Program-made: the position numbers and the translations under genes
The notes under the pieces: model-generated
What the model was told of the DNA's origin: nothing
Database searches by the model: none
The model's input: only the letters and a program-made list of their open reading frames with translations
Part shown: positions 52,322 to 60,354 of the stretch, one piece after another
How positions within the stretch are numbered: the first letter of the stretch is position 1
Layout of the letters: every line of letters begins with the position of its first letter
DNA from: Streptomyces spirodelae
GTDB lineage: Bacteria > Actinomycetota > Actinomycetes > Streptomycetales > Streptomycetaceae
Reading direction: 5' to 3'
NCBI RefSeq assembly: GCF_017676385.1
Contig: NZ_JAFFZN010000021.1
Coordinates: 62,001 to 126,000 of the forward strand
Length of the DNA stretch: 64,000 bases

Positions 52322-52656
52322 TGGATCCTCCCTGAGTCCTTCGTCCATACGTAGAACGGGTTCGCCATCGCGTCCTTGGGCTCCTGCCAGTTCGGGTCGT
52401 AGGGCGACACGCACTGCGCGAGGCGGGTGTTGATGTCGTCGTAGAGGGGGTGGCTGCGGGCGCGGTACAGATTGGGGGTGATGTCCTCGTCCGCCTCGAC
52501 GAGGTGGAAGTACAGGTCGTGGAAGGTGAAGAGCGTCCGCCGCGCCACGCCCACCATGTGGGGCAGTTCGGTCCCGTCCGACTCCTCGAAGATCCGCGCG
52601 ATGGAGTCGGCCTTGCCCGGCTCCATCCGCGCCACTATGAGCGTCCGGTGTGCCAC
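52318..52656 (-). CDS. TcmI-family polyketide cyclase, 112 aa
   Basis: MAHRTLIVARMEPGKADSIARIF, LFTFHDLYFHLVEADEDI and the YDPNWQEPKDAMANPFYVW end are typical of TcmI/WhiE-ORFII-type cyclases, which close the last ring(s) of the polyphenol. The GTG at 52656 follows GGAGG with 6-nt spacing. It is the first gene of the five-gene operon with ACP, KR, SchA/CurD and DUF1772 genes. Confidence 0.95.
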   Translation of the reverse strand: MAHRTLIVARMEPGKADSIARIFEESDGTELPHMVGVARRTLFTFHDLYFHLVEADEDITPNLYRARSHPLYDDINTRLAQCVSPYDPNWQEPKDAMANPFYVWTKDSGRIQ

Positions 52657-52693
52657 CGTCGGCCTCCTTCGGGAAGGTGTTCGCCTCCCGCGC

Positions 52694-52725
52694 ACCGTGG
52701 CAGCACCCTCTACAGCCCGACTCGA
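52694..52725 (-). promoter_or_regulatory. SARP-type promoter for the cyclase/ACP/KR operon
   Basis: Minus-strand reading: TCGAGTC, 4 nt, TGTAGAG, 8 nt, CACGGT, 38 nt before the GTG start. It is the closest match to the KS operon box at 47778-47809. Confidence 0.75.
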
Positions 52726-52747
52726 CCCGCGCCCCAATGGCGCGGGG

Positions 52748-54001
52748 CTACCGGAGGGGCCCGGTGATCACGGGGTACCGTTGCGCGGCCTCCCGCGAGA
52801 GCAACTGCGGCCTCCCCAGCAGCACTCCCTCCCGGCGTACGCCGCTGGCAAGCGCGCCGTACCCGCCGCACGGCTGGTTGCCGTCCTCCACATCGAACGG
52901 CGTGGCATCCCGCAGCACGACGGCGGTACCGAGGGTGCGCCCGCTCAACCGCGGCTCCCCGAGGACGGCGGCGTACATACCGCGTTCCACTTCCAGCGGA
53001 TCCCGCGCCCACTCACGCAGCAGTTCGGGGTCCTCGTAGGGGACGACGCAGAACAGCGGCCCGGCCAGCTGGGGCGGGTGAAAGCCCGGGTCCTCGTCGA
53101 AGACCAGCAAAGAGGGCTCGACCTGCATCCGCTCCAGATCGGTACCGCCGCCGGCCACCACCCGGTCGGCGTGCGCGGAGAGGAACCGCGCGGCACCCTG
53201 CACCGCCTCTCCGTAGGTGAGCGCGGTCAGTACCGCGTCCGGCCAGCCGCGGGCGCCAACCGTCAGCACGGACAGCTCGGCGCGCAACTGCTCGACCAGT
53301 GCGTTCAGCCGCAGCCGGTGGACGAACAGCACATCGGGGCAGAGCCGGTCCTGCCCCGAGTTGTGCAGTCTGGCGCGGAGTACGGCGCGGCAGGCGGCGG
53401 CCGGTTCGGCACGCGGGCCGACGATCAGCGGGTTGGGCGCGGGCCCGGAGAGGAGGAAGAGCGGCCCGTCGCCGACCTCGGTCGTCAAGCTGGTGCCGGC
53501 CTCGGCGCTGCCGGTGAAGACGACGGCATCCGACTCGGCGCACATGGGTGCGAAGTCGCGCTGTGCGGCGTCGGTGAACCGGATACGGGCCGCCAATCGC
53601 GGGGCGAGCCCGCGGCTGATGACCTGGTGCAGCTCGTACGCGGTCTCCCGGATGCGGGGCGCGGGCCGGACCACGACCTCGTCGCAGTAGAGCGCGGGCA
53701 CCAGGCAGTGGCGGACGTAGGAGTAGAGCGCAGTGTGCTGCGGGAGGACGACGGAGAGCCGGGCCAGCTGCGGAACTCCCGTGCGGGCCAGCTCCCAGGG
53801 CGCTCCGGCCAGCGTGCGCAGGGAGCGCAGCAGTTCGTCGCGGGCGCTGGCGTAGGTGGCGAGCCGGGTGAGGGCGCCCAGCAGTTCGTCACGGCTGCGC
53901 AGCAGTGCGGCACCGGCGCCCGCGGCGCTCTCGTGCGCCGCCTCGATGTCGGGCCACGTGCGGGTGAGGGATTCCAGCACGGGCATGGAGGGGTGGGTCA
54001 T
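52748..54001 (-). CDS. Divergent aldehyde-dehydrogenase/acyl-CoA-reductase-like protein, 417 aa
   Basis: Two ALDH-superfamily features are visible: the nucleotide-binding VVFTGSAEAG (about residues 160-169) and NSGQDRLCPDVLFVH (about 214-228). There the putative catalytic Cys221 follows GQ with two extra residues compared with the usual GQxC. An unusual helical N-terminus of about 80 residues precedes the domain. LuxC-type acyl reductases are the nearest guess: reduction of an activated carboxyl to an aldehyde. It is divergent from the PLP-enzyme gene over a 223-nt region with a nested inverted repeat. No strong SARP box is seen. Confidence 0.6.
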   Translation of the reverse strand: MTHPSMPVLESLTRTWPDIEAAHESAAGAGAALLRSRDELLGALTRLATYASARDELLRSLRTLAGAPWELARTGVPQLARLSVVLPQHTALYSYVRHCLVPALYCDEVVVRPAPRIRETAYELHQVISRGLAPRLAARIRFTDAAQRDFAPMCAESDAVVFTGSAEAGTSLTTEVGDGPLFLLSGPAPNPLIVGPRAEPAAACRAVLRARLHNSGQDRLCPDVLFVHRLRLNALVEQLRAELSVLTVGARGWPDAVLTALTYGEAVQGAARFLSAHADRVVAGGGTDLERMQVEPSLLVFDEDPGFHPPQLAGPLFCVVPYEDPELLREWARDPLEVERGMYAAVLGEPRLSGRTLGTAVVLRDATPFDVEDGNQPCGGYGALASGVRREGVLLGRPQLLSREAAQRYPVITGPLR

Positions 54002-54105
54002 GGACGGCTCCTCGGGCGCGGGTGGGGTCGGGTCCGGCCGGCTTCGACCGGCACTCGACCCGGCAGGGCTACCTTTCCCTGCGGCTCACCGCCGCATTTC
54101 CGAGG

Positions 54106-54145
54106 AATCACCGATATCGTTCATGTCATATCTGTGACGGTGATT
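54106..54145. promoter_or_regulatory. Nested inverted repeat in the divergent promoter 54002-54224
   Basis: Outer arms AATCACCG (54106-54113) and CGGTGATT (54138-54145) enclose GATAT and ATATC arms, in a locally AT-rich stretch between the ALDH-like (-) and PLP-enzyme (+) genes. It looks like an operator for a dimeric regulator. The heptamer TCGAATC on the minus strand, followed by TCACAGA at the 11-nt period, is a weak SARP candidate. Confidence 0.45.
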
Positions 54146-54224
54146 CGAGCTTAAAGGGGGGAACGGCGGGGTGTCGAGAGGGCCGGCCCGGGCAGCGGGC
54201 GGCCGGACCAGGAGGGGACCGTCC

Positions 54225-55745
54225 ATGACTCTCACCGCGCGCACCGGCCCTGCCTCCTCCCGGCAGCGTGCGGCGCCGCCGGACCACGCGGCGCCGCCGG
54301 ACCACTCGGCACCCGCCGGAAGCCGGCCGTTGACCGACCACTGGGACACCGTCCGTACCCTGGTACGTGCCCTGCACGAACGCGCGGCCACCCCGGCTCC
54401 CCCTCCACCGCAGGACGCCGCCGTCTTCACCCCGGACGGTGAACTCCCCCCGCTGGACGGGCCGCTGCGCGCCTACCTGTCCGCCGCTGCGGCACGAGTC
54501 GTACGGCTGCCGGACCACCGCAGCACCCGGCTGCACCTGCTCGACCTGTGCGCCGCCCCAAAGGCGCGCTCGGCGCAGTCGGCCGGTGCGCTGCTCGTCG
54601 TGGCGCGAGCGGTGCACCATGCGCGGTGCACGGGAGAGCGGATCGTGCTGCTGGCACCCTCCTCGGGCAATGCGGCGACCGCGCTGCGGGACGCCGTACT
54701 GCGCGCCCAGCGGTGCGGACTGGCCCACCCGGACCAGGTGCGGGTGGTCGCGCTGGTGCCCGCCTGCTCCCGGTACAAGGTGGCGGACTCGGCGCTGGCC
54801 CGCCACCCCGAGCTGCGCCGCCGCAATCCGCTGGTCCTCTACCACGGTTCGGAGCCGGGCGCGGTGCACGAACTGGCCGCCGCGTACTGCCGGGAGCGCG
54901 CACACGCGCTGCGCACCGGTACGGGAGCCGCGCTGTGGTACGTACGCGACCCGGTCGACCACCGGGCCGCCGACGCGCTGCGCGCCTTCGTGGAGCAGGA
55001 TGCGCTGGGTGCGGCCGGAGCGGGCGGCCGGGTGCACGCCCAGGCGGTCGGCACCGGATCGGGGCTGCTGGGCCACCGGCTTGGCAGCACCCTGGTGGAA
55101 CCGGACGGGACGGACGGGGCGGGCGAGAGGGGTGGGACAGCCGGAAGGAACGGGACGCCCGCCGCGCGCTATCTGCTGGTGCAGCAGTTGCACACACCCG
55201 ATCTGGTGCTCCACCTGCTGACCGGCTCATTCAGCCGTGAAGGGGTACCGCCGTACGCCTACGACCGGGCCCGCCGCCTCCACCACCAGCCCGCCGGAGG
55301 CACCCCCGACCCGCACTTCCCGCGCACCGCCCACCACCCCCAGGAGATCCTGGAGCCCACCTTCTTCACACGCGCCCCCGCCACGGCGCCCGAACTGAGC
55401 GCACTGGTGCACACCCACGGCGGGGACGGGATCGTCGTCTCGCGCTACGAGTGCCTGGCCCGCTATCCGTCCTTGCGGGCCATGCTGCGCGCGGCAGGTG
55501 TCGAACTCCCCGCCGATCCGGCACGGCTGGGCGAGTGGTCACTGGTGATGGCGCTGACCGGCGTGCTGAACGCGCTCGACCGGGGCCTGCTCACCGAGTC
55601 GGAAGTGGTGGTGCACGGTACGGGCTCGTACGGCGTGGACGACCGCCCCCCGGTGCCGGGCCCGCTGGCCCGGTACGCGGACTCCGTCGACGAACTGCAC
55701 GCCGTTCTCACCCGGGCTCTCTCGCCGCGCGGACGGCGGTCATGA
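54225..55745 (+). CDS. PLP-dependent fold-type-II enzyme (DUF6002-like, threonine-synthase-like), 506 aa
   Basis: A probable Schiff-base Lys113 in APKARSAQSAGALLVVARA and a PLP-phosphate/Asn loop SSGNAATAL (Asn near residue 149) match the tryptophan-synthase-beta/threonine-synthase superfamily. The rest, including FSREGVPPYAYDRARRLH and VVSRYECLARYPSL, matches no standard member, and it is longer than usual. The ATG at 54225 has GGAGGGG 7 nt upstream. It overlaps the ATP-grasp gene by 4 nt. A beta-replacement or beta/gamma-elimination on an amino-acid substrate is expected; the substrate is unknown. Confidence 0.65.
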   Translation: MTLTARTGPASSRQRAAPPDHAAPPDHSAPAGSRPLTDHWDTVRTLVRALHERAATPAPPPPQDAAVFTPDGELPPLDGPLRAYLSAAAARVVRLPDHRSTRLHLLDLCAAPKARSAQSAGALLVVARAVHHARCTGERIVLLAPSSGNAATALRDAVLRAQRCGLAHPDQVRVVALVPACSRYKVADSALARHPELRRRNPLVLYHGSEPGAVHELAAAYCRERAHALRTGTGAALWYVRDPVDHRAADALRAFVEQDALGAAGAGGRVHAQAVGTGSGLLGHRLGSTLVEPDGTDGAGERGGTAGRNGTPAARYLLVQQLHTPDLVLHLLTGSFSREGVPPYAYDRARRLHHQPAGGTPDPHFPRTAHHPQEILEPTFFTRAPATAPELSALVHTHGGDGIVVSRYECLARYPSLRAMLRAAGVELPADPARLGEWSLVMALTGVLNALDRGLLTESEVVVHGTGSYGVDDRPPVPGPLARYADSVDELHAVLTRALSPRGRRS

Positions 55746-56869
55746 CGGCGGCACAGGAGCGGCCCGGAGAGCGGCCGCCGCCCGCCCGCCCTCACGTGCT
55801 GCCGCACGGCCGCTACGACGAACTCTTCGAGACCACGGCCGCCTTGCTCGCGCTGGTGCGCCGGGCGGTGCTGGCGCTGGGCCCCACCTGGCCCGAGCGG
55901 CTGGTCGCACTGGGCGCCGACCCCGCCGACCATCCGCCCTACTCGGGTCTGGAGAGCACGGAGACGGACTGCTGCACCATGCTGGCCAGTGGCGAGTTCG
56001 TGGTCGGCGAGACGGGGCCGCGGCTCGTGGCCCTGGGCGCCGGGGCCTCCCTCGACAGCGCGGAGGACGTAACGGCGCTCTCCTCCGCGAGTCAGGGGCA
56101 GGCCGGTGGGACGCTGTTCGCGCACGACCCGCGGGCCGCCCGCGCCGCCGCGCTCGCCGACCTGTGCGCACACCGGGGGCTGCCGCGCTCCGTGGCCCTG
56201 GTCGGCCCCGGCTTCGCCCCCGACGACGCACACGACCTGCGGCAGCGCGGTTTCACCACCGCCCTGCTCGGCCCCGACCGGCTGCCCGGCGCGCTGGGCC
56301 GCCCCGGCAGGCCGCGCTACGCGCTGGGGCTGCTGAGCGGTGCCCGGCCGGCAGCCGACCAGGACCGCGCACGGCTGCGGGACGCGCAGCGCGCGGGGCT
56401 GTTGCTGCTGCCGCCGCTCAGCAGCACGCTGCTCGCCGACAGGCGGGCACTCGCCCTCGTCTCCGAGGGGCTGCCCTGGATGACCCACGGTGAGCGGTCC
56501 TTGGTGGAACGCCGACTGCCGTGGACACGGCTCGCCCTGGCGGGCCGCACCTGGTGGCACGGCACCGAGCAGGAACTCCCCGAGCTGCTGCTGGCCCAGC
56601 GCGAACGGTTCGTCGTCAAGCACGCGGTCGCGGGCGCGGGTCCGCTCGTGGCGGGCCACGAGACGGACGAGCGCACCTGGACGGCCGCGGTGCGGCGGGC
56701 CTTCCGGAACGCCGACAGCGTGGTGCAGGAGTATGTGCGCCCGGCTCCTGCCCCGCTCACCCTGAGCGCCCGCCTCTTCGCCGACCGCCCGGGCGGCTGC
56801 CGCGTCCGGTATCCCCTCGCCGGCGTCAGCCGCCGCGCAGCGCCCTCAGCGGCCCCCCGCTGCCGCTGA
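55742..56869 (+). CDS. ATP-grasp-like protein, 375 aa
   Basis: The C-terminal part contains ERFVVKHAVAGAGPLVAG, then RAFRNADSVVQEYV (about residues 283-325), the lysine/glycine loop and hinge seen in ATP-grasp ligases of the circularly permuted type. The N-terminal 250 residues are not recognised; they contain ALVGPGFAPDD and LLLPPLSSTLLAD. It is translationally coupled to the PLP enzyme (ATGA). Together they suggest activation and ligation of a carboxylate. Its end overlaps the end of the SARP gene on the other strand by 44 nt. Confidence 0.55.
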   Translation: MTAAQERPGERPPPARPHVLPHGRYDELFETTAALLALVRRAVLALGPTWPERLVALGADPADHPPYSGLESTETDCCTMLASGEFVVGETGPRLVALGAGASLDSAEDVTALSSASQGQAGGTLFAHDPRAARAAALADLCAHRGLPRSVALVGPGFAPDDAHDLRQRGFTTALLGPDRLPGALGRPGRPRYALGLLSGARPAADQDRARLRDAQRAGLLLLPPLSSTLLADRRALALVSEGLPWMTHGERSLVERRLPWTRLALAGRTWWHGTEQELPELLLAQRERFVVKHAVAGAGPLVAGHETDERTWTAAVRRAFRNADSVVQEYVRPAPAPLTLSARLFADRPGGCRVRYPLAGVSRRAAPSAAPRCR

Positions 56870-57680
56870 AGGCCGCCTCGCGCGCCGCGCCGGTCAGCTC
56901 CAGCTCGACCGCCGAGTCGAGCACGGCGCACTGCAGACGCTGGAGGTCGGGTGAGGGGTCCAGGCCCAGTTCGCGGGAGAGTACGCCGCGCAGCCGCTGG
57001 TAGACCTCCAGCGCGTTGCCGCGTCTGCCCGAACGGTAGAGGGCGAGCATGAGCTGGGCCTGGATGCCCTCGTGCAGCGGATGCTGGGCCGCCAGCCCGG
57101 ACAGTTCGCCGACCAGTTCGTGGTGGCGGCCCAGGCTGAGGTCCACCTCGATGCGCTGGTTGAGGATGCCCAGGCGTGACTCCTCCAGCCTGGTCGCCTC
57201 GATCTCCAGCAGCGGCCCGCACTGCACGTCCACCAGCGCCGGACCTCGCCACAGCTCCAGCGCGCGGCGGAAGGAGGCGGAGGCGCCCACGAAGTCGCCC
57301 GCCTCCAGCGCCCGGTGCCCGGCGCCGGAGAGCCGTTCGAACTCCGAGACGTCGACCATTCCGCCCTGGGTGTCCAGCAGGTAGCCGCCTGACTCGGTGA
57401 CCAGCACGCTCTTGGCGCCGTGCGGCAGATCGGCGGGAAGCCGGTCGCCCAGCGCCGCCGCGATGAGGTTGCGCAGCTGCAGTACGTAGGTCTGCAGCGT
57501 GGTCTGGACGCTGCGCGGCGGGGACTCCCCCCACAGCTCCTCCACCAGTGAGGCGACGGAGACCACCTGGTCCGGGTAGAGGGCCAGCAGTGCCAGCACC
57601 TTTCTCGGTTTGACCGCGGTCGGGACGACGGAGACCCCCGATTGGACGACCCGGCAGGGCCCCAGCACGCTGATGTCCAT
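56826..57680 (-). CDS. SARP-family pathway activator, 284 aa
   Basis: An N-terminal OmpR-like winged helix (about residues 1-92: VLGPCRVVQ, KPRKVLALLALYPDQVVSVASLVEELWGE, TLQTYVLQLRNLI) is followed by a bacterial transcriptional activation domain (about 100-245). This is a small SARP of the ActII-ORF4/DnrI type. It is the obvious candidate to bind the heptamer boxes listed here. The ATG at 57680 has a purine-rich site upstream. Four direct repeats lie in its leader (57708-57774). Confidence 0.92.
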   Translation of the reverse strand: MDISVLGPCRVVQSGVSVVPTAVKPRKVLALLALYPDQVVSVASLVEELWGESPPRSVQTTLQTYVLQLRNLIAAALGDRLPADLPHGAKSVLVTESGGYLLDTQGGMVDVSEFERLSGAGHRALEAGDFVGASASFRRALELWRGPALVDVQCGPLLEIEATRLEESRLGILNQRIEVDLSLGRHHELVGELSGLAAQHPLHEGIQAQLMLALYRSGRRGNALEVYQRLRGVLSRELGLDPSPDLQRLQCAVLDSAVELELTGAAREAAFSGSGGPLRALRGG

Positions 57681-57707
57681 CTCTCGCTCCCTTCGGGTGC
57701 GTTGTAT

Positions 57708-57774
57708 GTGCTCGTTCGGAATGGCTGTGCTCGTTCGGAACAGTGAGTGCGTCGGAACGGGAGGTGCGTCGGAA
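57708..57774. repeat. Four direct repeats upstream of the first SARP gene
   Basis: GTGCTCGTTCGGAA occurs exactly at 57708-57721 and 57727-57740. The related GTGCGTCGGAA occurs exactly at 57747-57757 and 57764-57774. Spacing is 19, 20 and 17 nt. They fill the gap between the thioesterase stop and the SARP start, so they could be activator or repressor sites for the SARP gene. Confidence 0.75.
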
Positions 57775-58608
57775 CTAGAGGGGTGACTCGGACAGGTGCG
57801 AGGCGCGCCGCACCGGTGCGCTGCTGCGCAGCTGTGCCGCGAGCAGCTCGGGCAGCGCGGTGTCGCGTACGAAGAAGTGGCCGCCGGGGACGGCGTGCGC
57901 GGCGAACGGGCCGCGCGTCCAGTCGCGCCACTGGGCGACGGCGGCGAGCGGTGCCGCCTCGTCCCGGGTGCCGGCGAAGGCGTGCACGGGGCAGTCGAGC
58001 GGCTCGTCCCGGCCGGTGTCCGCCGCACCGCCGACCGCGCGCAGGCTGGCGGCGAGCCGCAGGTCGTCACGCATGGTGGACAGCAGGGTGCGCAGCCAGT
58101 GCGGGCGCTCGAACAGGTAGGAGGGCAGCGTGCCGTAGCGGTTCAGCGCGGCCAGCAGCGCGGCGTCGGGCAGTTCGCTCTGGTCGGTCAGGGGCGTCGG
58201 CAGATGCGGCGGCGGGCAGGCGCCCAACCCCACCAGCACCGGTGCGGGGCGGCCGGCGTGCCGGACCCGCTGCGCGAAGCGGTAGGCCACCAGGGCGCCG
58301 AGGCTGTGCCCGTACAGGGCGTAGGGCTGCTCCAGCAGCGGGCCCAGCTGCGCTTCGAGGTCGTCCAGCAGCCGGCGCGCGTCGGTGATGCGGGGCTCGC
58401 GCAGCCGCGTCTCCCGGCCGGGGAGCCGGACCGGCAGCACACATACGCCGGGTTCGAAGCCACGGCGCCAGCGTGCGAAGGTGAGCGCGCCGGCGCCCGC
58501 GTGGTGGAAGCAGAACAGCCGTAATCCGTCACCGTCGGGCACCCCGCCCGGTGCGGGCGGTGCGTCCGTCGGCCGCTTTCCGGGAGGTGCCGCGAGATAC
58601 GCGTTCAT
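57775..58608 (-). CDS. Type II thioesterase, 277 aa
   Basis: An alpha/beta hydrolase with FCFHHAGAGALTFARWRRG at the start, nucleophile GHSLGALVAYRFA (Ser near residue 104) and a late GGHFFV histidine (about 247). Such enzymes remove wrong acyl groups from carrier proteins. They are common with modular PKS/NRPS systems but unusual with type II PKS, so it may serve the ACP or another carrier. It lies between the two SARP genes on the same strand. Confidence 0.9.
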   Translation of the reverse strand: MNAYLAAPPGKRPTDAPPAPGGVPDGDGLRLFCFHHAGAGALTFARWRRGFEPGVCVLPVRLPGRETRLREPRITDARRLLDDLEAQLGPLLEQPYALYGHSLGALVAYRFAQRVRHAGRPAPVLVGLGACPPPHLPTPLTDQSELPDAALLAALNRYGTLPSYLFERPHWLRTLLSTMRDDLRLAASLRAVGGAADTGRDEPLDCPVHAFAGTRDEAAPLAAVAQWRDWTRGPFAAHAVPGGHFFVRDTALPELLAAQLRSSAPVRRASHLSESPL

Positions 58609-58721
58609 CCCTCCCCCCTTCCCCCGTCCCCATGACGGGGCCGGTCGCCGAGGGCCAGATCCTCACGACCGGCACTGGACGACAGCTCGAAGTGGGGTGG
58701 ACCGGGCTCGTGGAGCGCTCA

Positions 58722-59582
58722 TCACCCCGCGAGACCGGCCGCCTCGCCCGTTCCGGAGCCGCGCCAGGCGTCCAGGGCATCCTCGCCCCGGAGAATGGCC
58801 TGGTGGAGGCGGTCGATCCGGGGCGAGGGCTCCAGGCCCAACTCCTCCACGAGCGTGCCGCGCAGCCGCCGGAAGGCGATCAGCGCGTCCGAGGAGCGGC
58901 CGTCCTGGTGGAAGGCGACCATCAGCAGCGCGTGCAGGTTCTCGTAGAGCGGGTAGCGGCCGCGCAGCGCGCACAGCTCGCCCAGCACCTCGCGGTGCCG
59001 CCCCATCCGCAGGTCGGCGTCGATACGCCGCTCCAGCGCGCCCAGCCTGCTCTCCTCCAGCCGGGTGGCCTCGATGGACAGGTGCTTGCCGTGCGGGAGG
59101 TCGGCCAGCGCTGGGCCGCGCCACAGAGCGAGGGCCGAGTTCAGCAGCCGTGCCGACTTGGCCATGTCGCCCGCCTCGTACGCGGCGTGCCCGGTGCGGG
59201 TCAGCCGTGCGAACTCCAGCGCGTCGACGTCGCAGTCGGCGACCTCCAGCTGGTAGCCGCCGTGCCGGGTGGCGAGGATGTCCTTGTCACTGAGCGCGTG
59301 CGGGTCGCACGGCCCGGTGGTGCCGGTGCCCGGCAGGGGACCCGGTGCCCCGAGCGCGGCGCGCAGCCTGCGGCGCAGCTGCAGGATGTAGGTCTGGAGC
59401 GTGGTGGGGGCACTGCGCGGGGGACCGGCCCCCCACACCTCCTCCATCAGGTCGGACACCGGCACGATGTGCCGGCTCTGGAGAGCGAGCAGGGCCAGGA
59501 TCTGCCGCGGCTTGGCCGCGCTCGGTGCGATCGAGACGCCCGCCGTCTCGGCGTGCAGAGTTCCCAGCACCCTGATACGCAT
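58722..59582 (-). CDS. SARP-family pathway activator, 286 aa
   Basis: Same domain plan as the 56826 protein: winged helix (VLGTLHAETAGVS, KPRQILALLALQSRHIVPVSDLMEEVWG, TTLQTYILQLRRRL) and a BTAD domain. An extra Gly/Pro-rich insertion (about residues 80-100) lies in the DNA-binding half. Its own upstream region (59583-59961) faces the peptide precursor gene. It may control either the polyketide genes or the YcaO locus. Confidence 0.92.
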   Translation of the reverse strand: MRIRVLGTLHAETAGVSIAPSAAKPRQILALLALQSRHIVPVSDLMEEVWGAGPPRSAPTTLQTYILQLRRRLRAALGAPGPLPGTGTTGPCDPHALSDKDILATRHGGYQLEVADCDVDALEFARLTRTGHAAYEAGDMAKSARLLNSALALWRGPALADLPHGKHLSIEATRLEESRLGALERRIDADLRMGRHREVLGELCALRGRYPLYENLHALLMVAFHQDGRSSDALIAFRRLRGTLVEELGLEPSPRIDRLHQAILRGEDALDAWRGSGTGEAAGLAG

Positions 59583-59961
59583 CTGGGGCCTCCCCGTTGG
59601 CGGTTCTGGCTGAAAGTGCCGCTGAAGGCGACTTGCACCGAGAGCGACGTGTAGCCGGGGCGACGTGCCGCCGAGGCCGTGCCGGAAGACATGTCACCGG
59701 ATACGAGAGGGAGAATCGCACCCGTCGCTGCCGGTGGAACAGTGAGCAACTCACGATCTTGGGGCGGATATCCGGCGGAGGCAGCCATGAGTTTTTCACA
59801 TGAAGGGTCGTGAAGCCCCCACTGGCCCTCGCACCGGGTGCCACTCACACTGCTGTCCTGCGCATCGGACCCACACGATCGGGCCACTCCCCACACCACA
59901 GCGTCGCCCCATGAGTCCACGGGGGGCCATGGGTTCCTCTCTCCAGACGGGAGACGTCACG
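59583..59961. other. Divergent intergenic region between SARP 2 and the precursor peptide gene
   Basis: About 380 nt with no convincing gene. It must hold promoters for both directions, and an AT-richer patch at about 59740-59810 is the likely core. I see no heptamer pair of the SARP type and no clear inverted repeat. An open frame from 59800 in phase with the precursor is not used, because the ATG at 59962 has the good ribosome site. Confidence 0.5.
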
Positions 59962-60318
59962 ATGTCAGGTCACGCGCTCGCCAAGGTCACCGTCAGCAGC
60001 GCGCAGGGCGCCGCGGACTCGGTGGACCAGGACTGGCGCTTCGCCGAACTGACCGCGCAGTGCTGCCTCGACCCGGCGCTCGCGGTGCGCTACGCGGTCG
60101 AGCCGCGCAGTGTGCTGGCGGAGTTCGGAATCGCAACCGACGAGCGGACGCACATCCCGGCGCTGCCCAGCGGGCCCGGGGCCGAGGTGACCATCACCAG
60201 CCTCAACCCGCGCGACACCGTGGGCCACTCCGCCGCGTGCAGCAGCTGGACGTTCGCGCACCCGGCCGAGCCGGGTCTTCCCTGCGCATCCCTCGCGCCT
60301 GCCGAGACAGCCTTCTGA
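59962..60318 (+). CDS. RiPP precursor peptide with nitrile-hydratase-like leader (NHLP type), 118 aa
   Basis: The middle part AQCCLDPALAVRYAVEPRSVL, followed by AEFGI, is the alpha-subunit-like leader signature of NHLP precursors (D-P-x-hydrophobic-x5-L/V-x-x-P-x-x-x-L-x-x-x-G-I). The C-terminal tail after TITSLNPRD is rich in Ser, Thr and Cys (SAACSSWTF; LPCASLAPAETAF) and would be the core. The ATG at 59962 follows GGGAG by 8 nt. The fused YcaO gene is 36 nt downstream. No double-glycine cleavage site is evident. Core boundaries are inferred. Confidence 0.7.
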   Translation: MSGHALAKVTVSSAQGAADSVDQDWRFAELTAQCCLDPALAVRYAVEPRSVLAEFGIATDERTHIPALPSGPGAEVTITSLNPRDTVGHSAACSSWTFAHPAEPGLPCASLAPAETAF

Positions 60319-60354
60319 CTTCGCACCAGCGCGACAGAAAGCGGGGGACACGGA

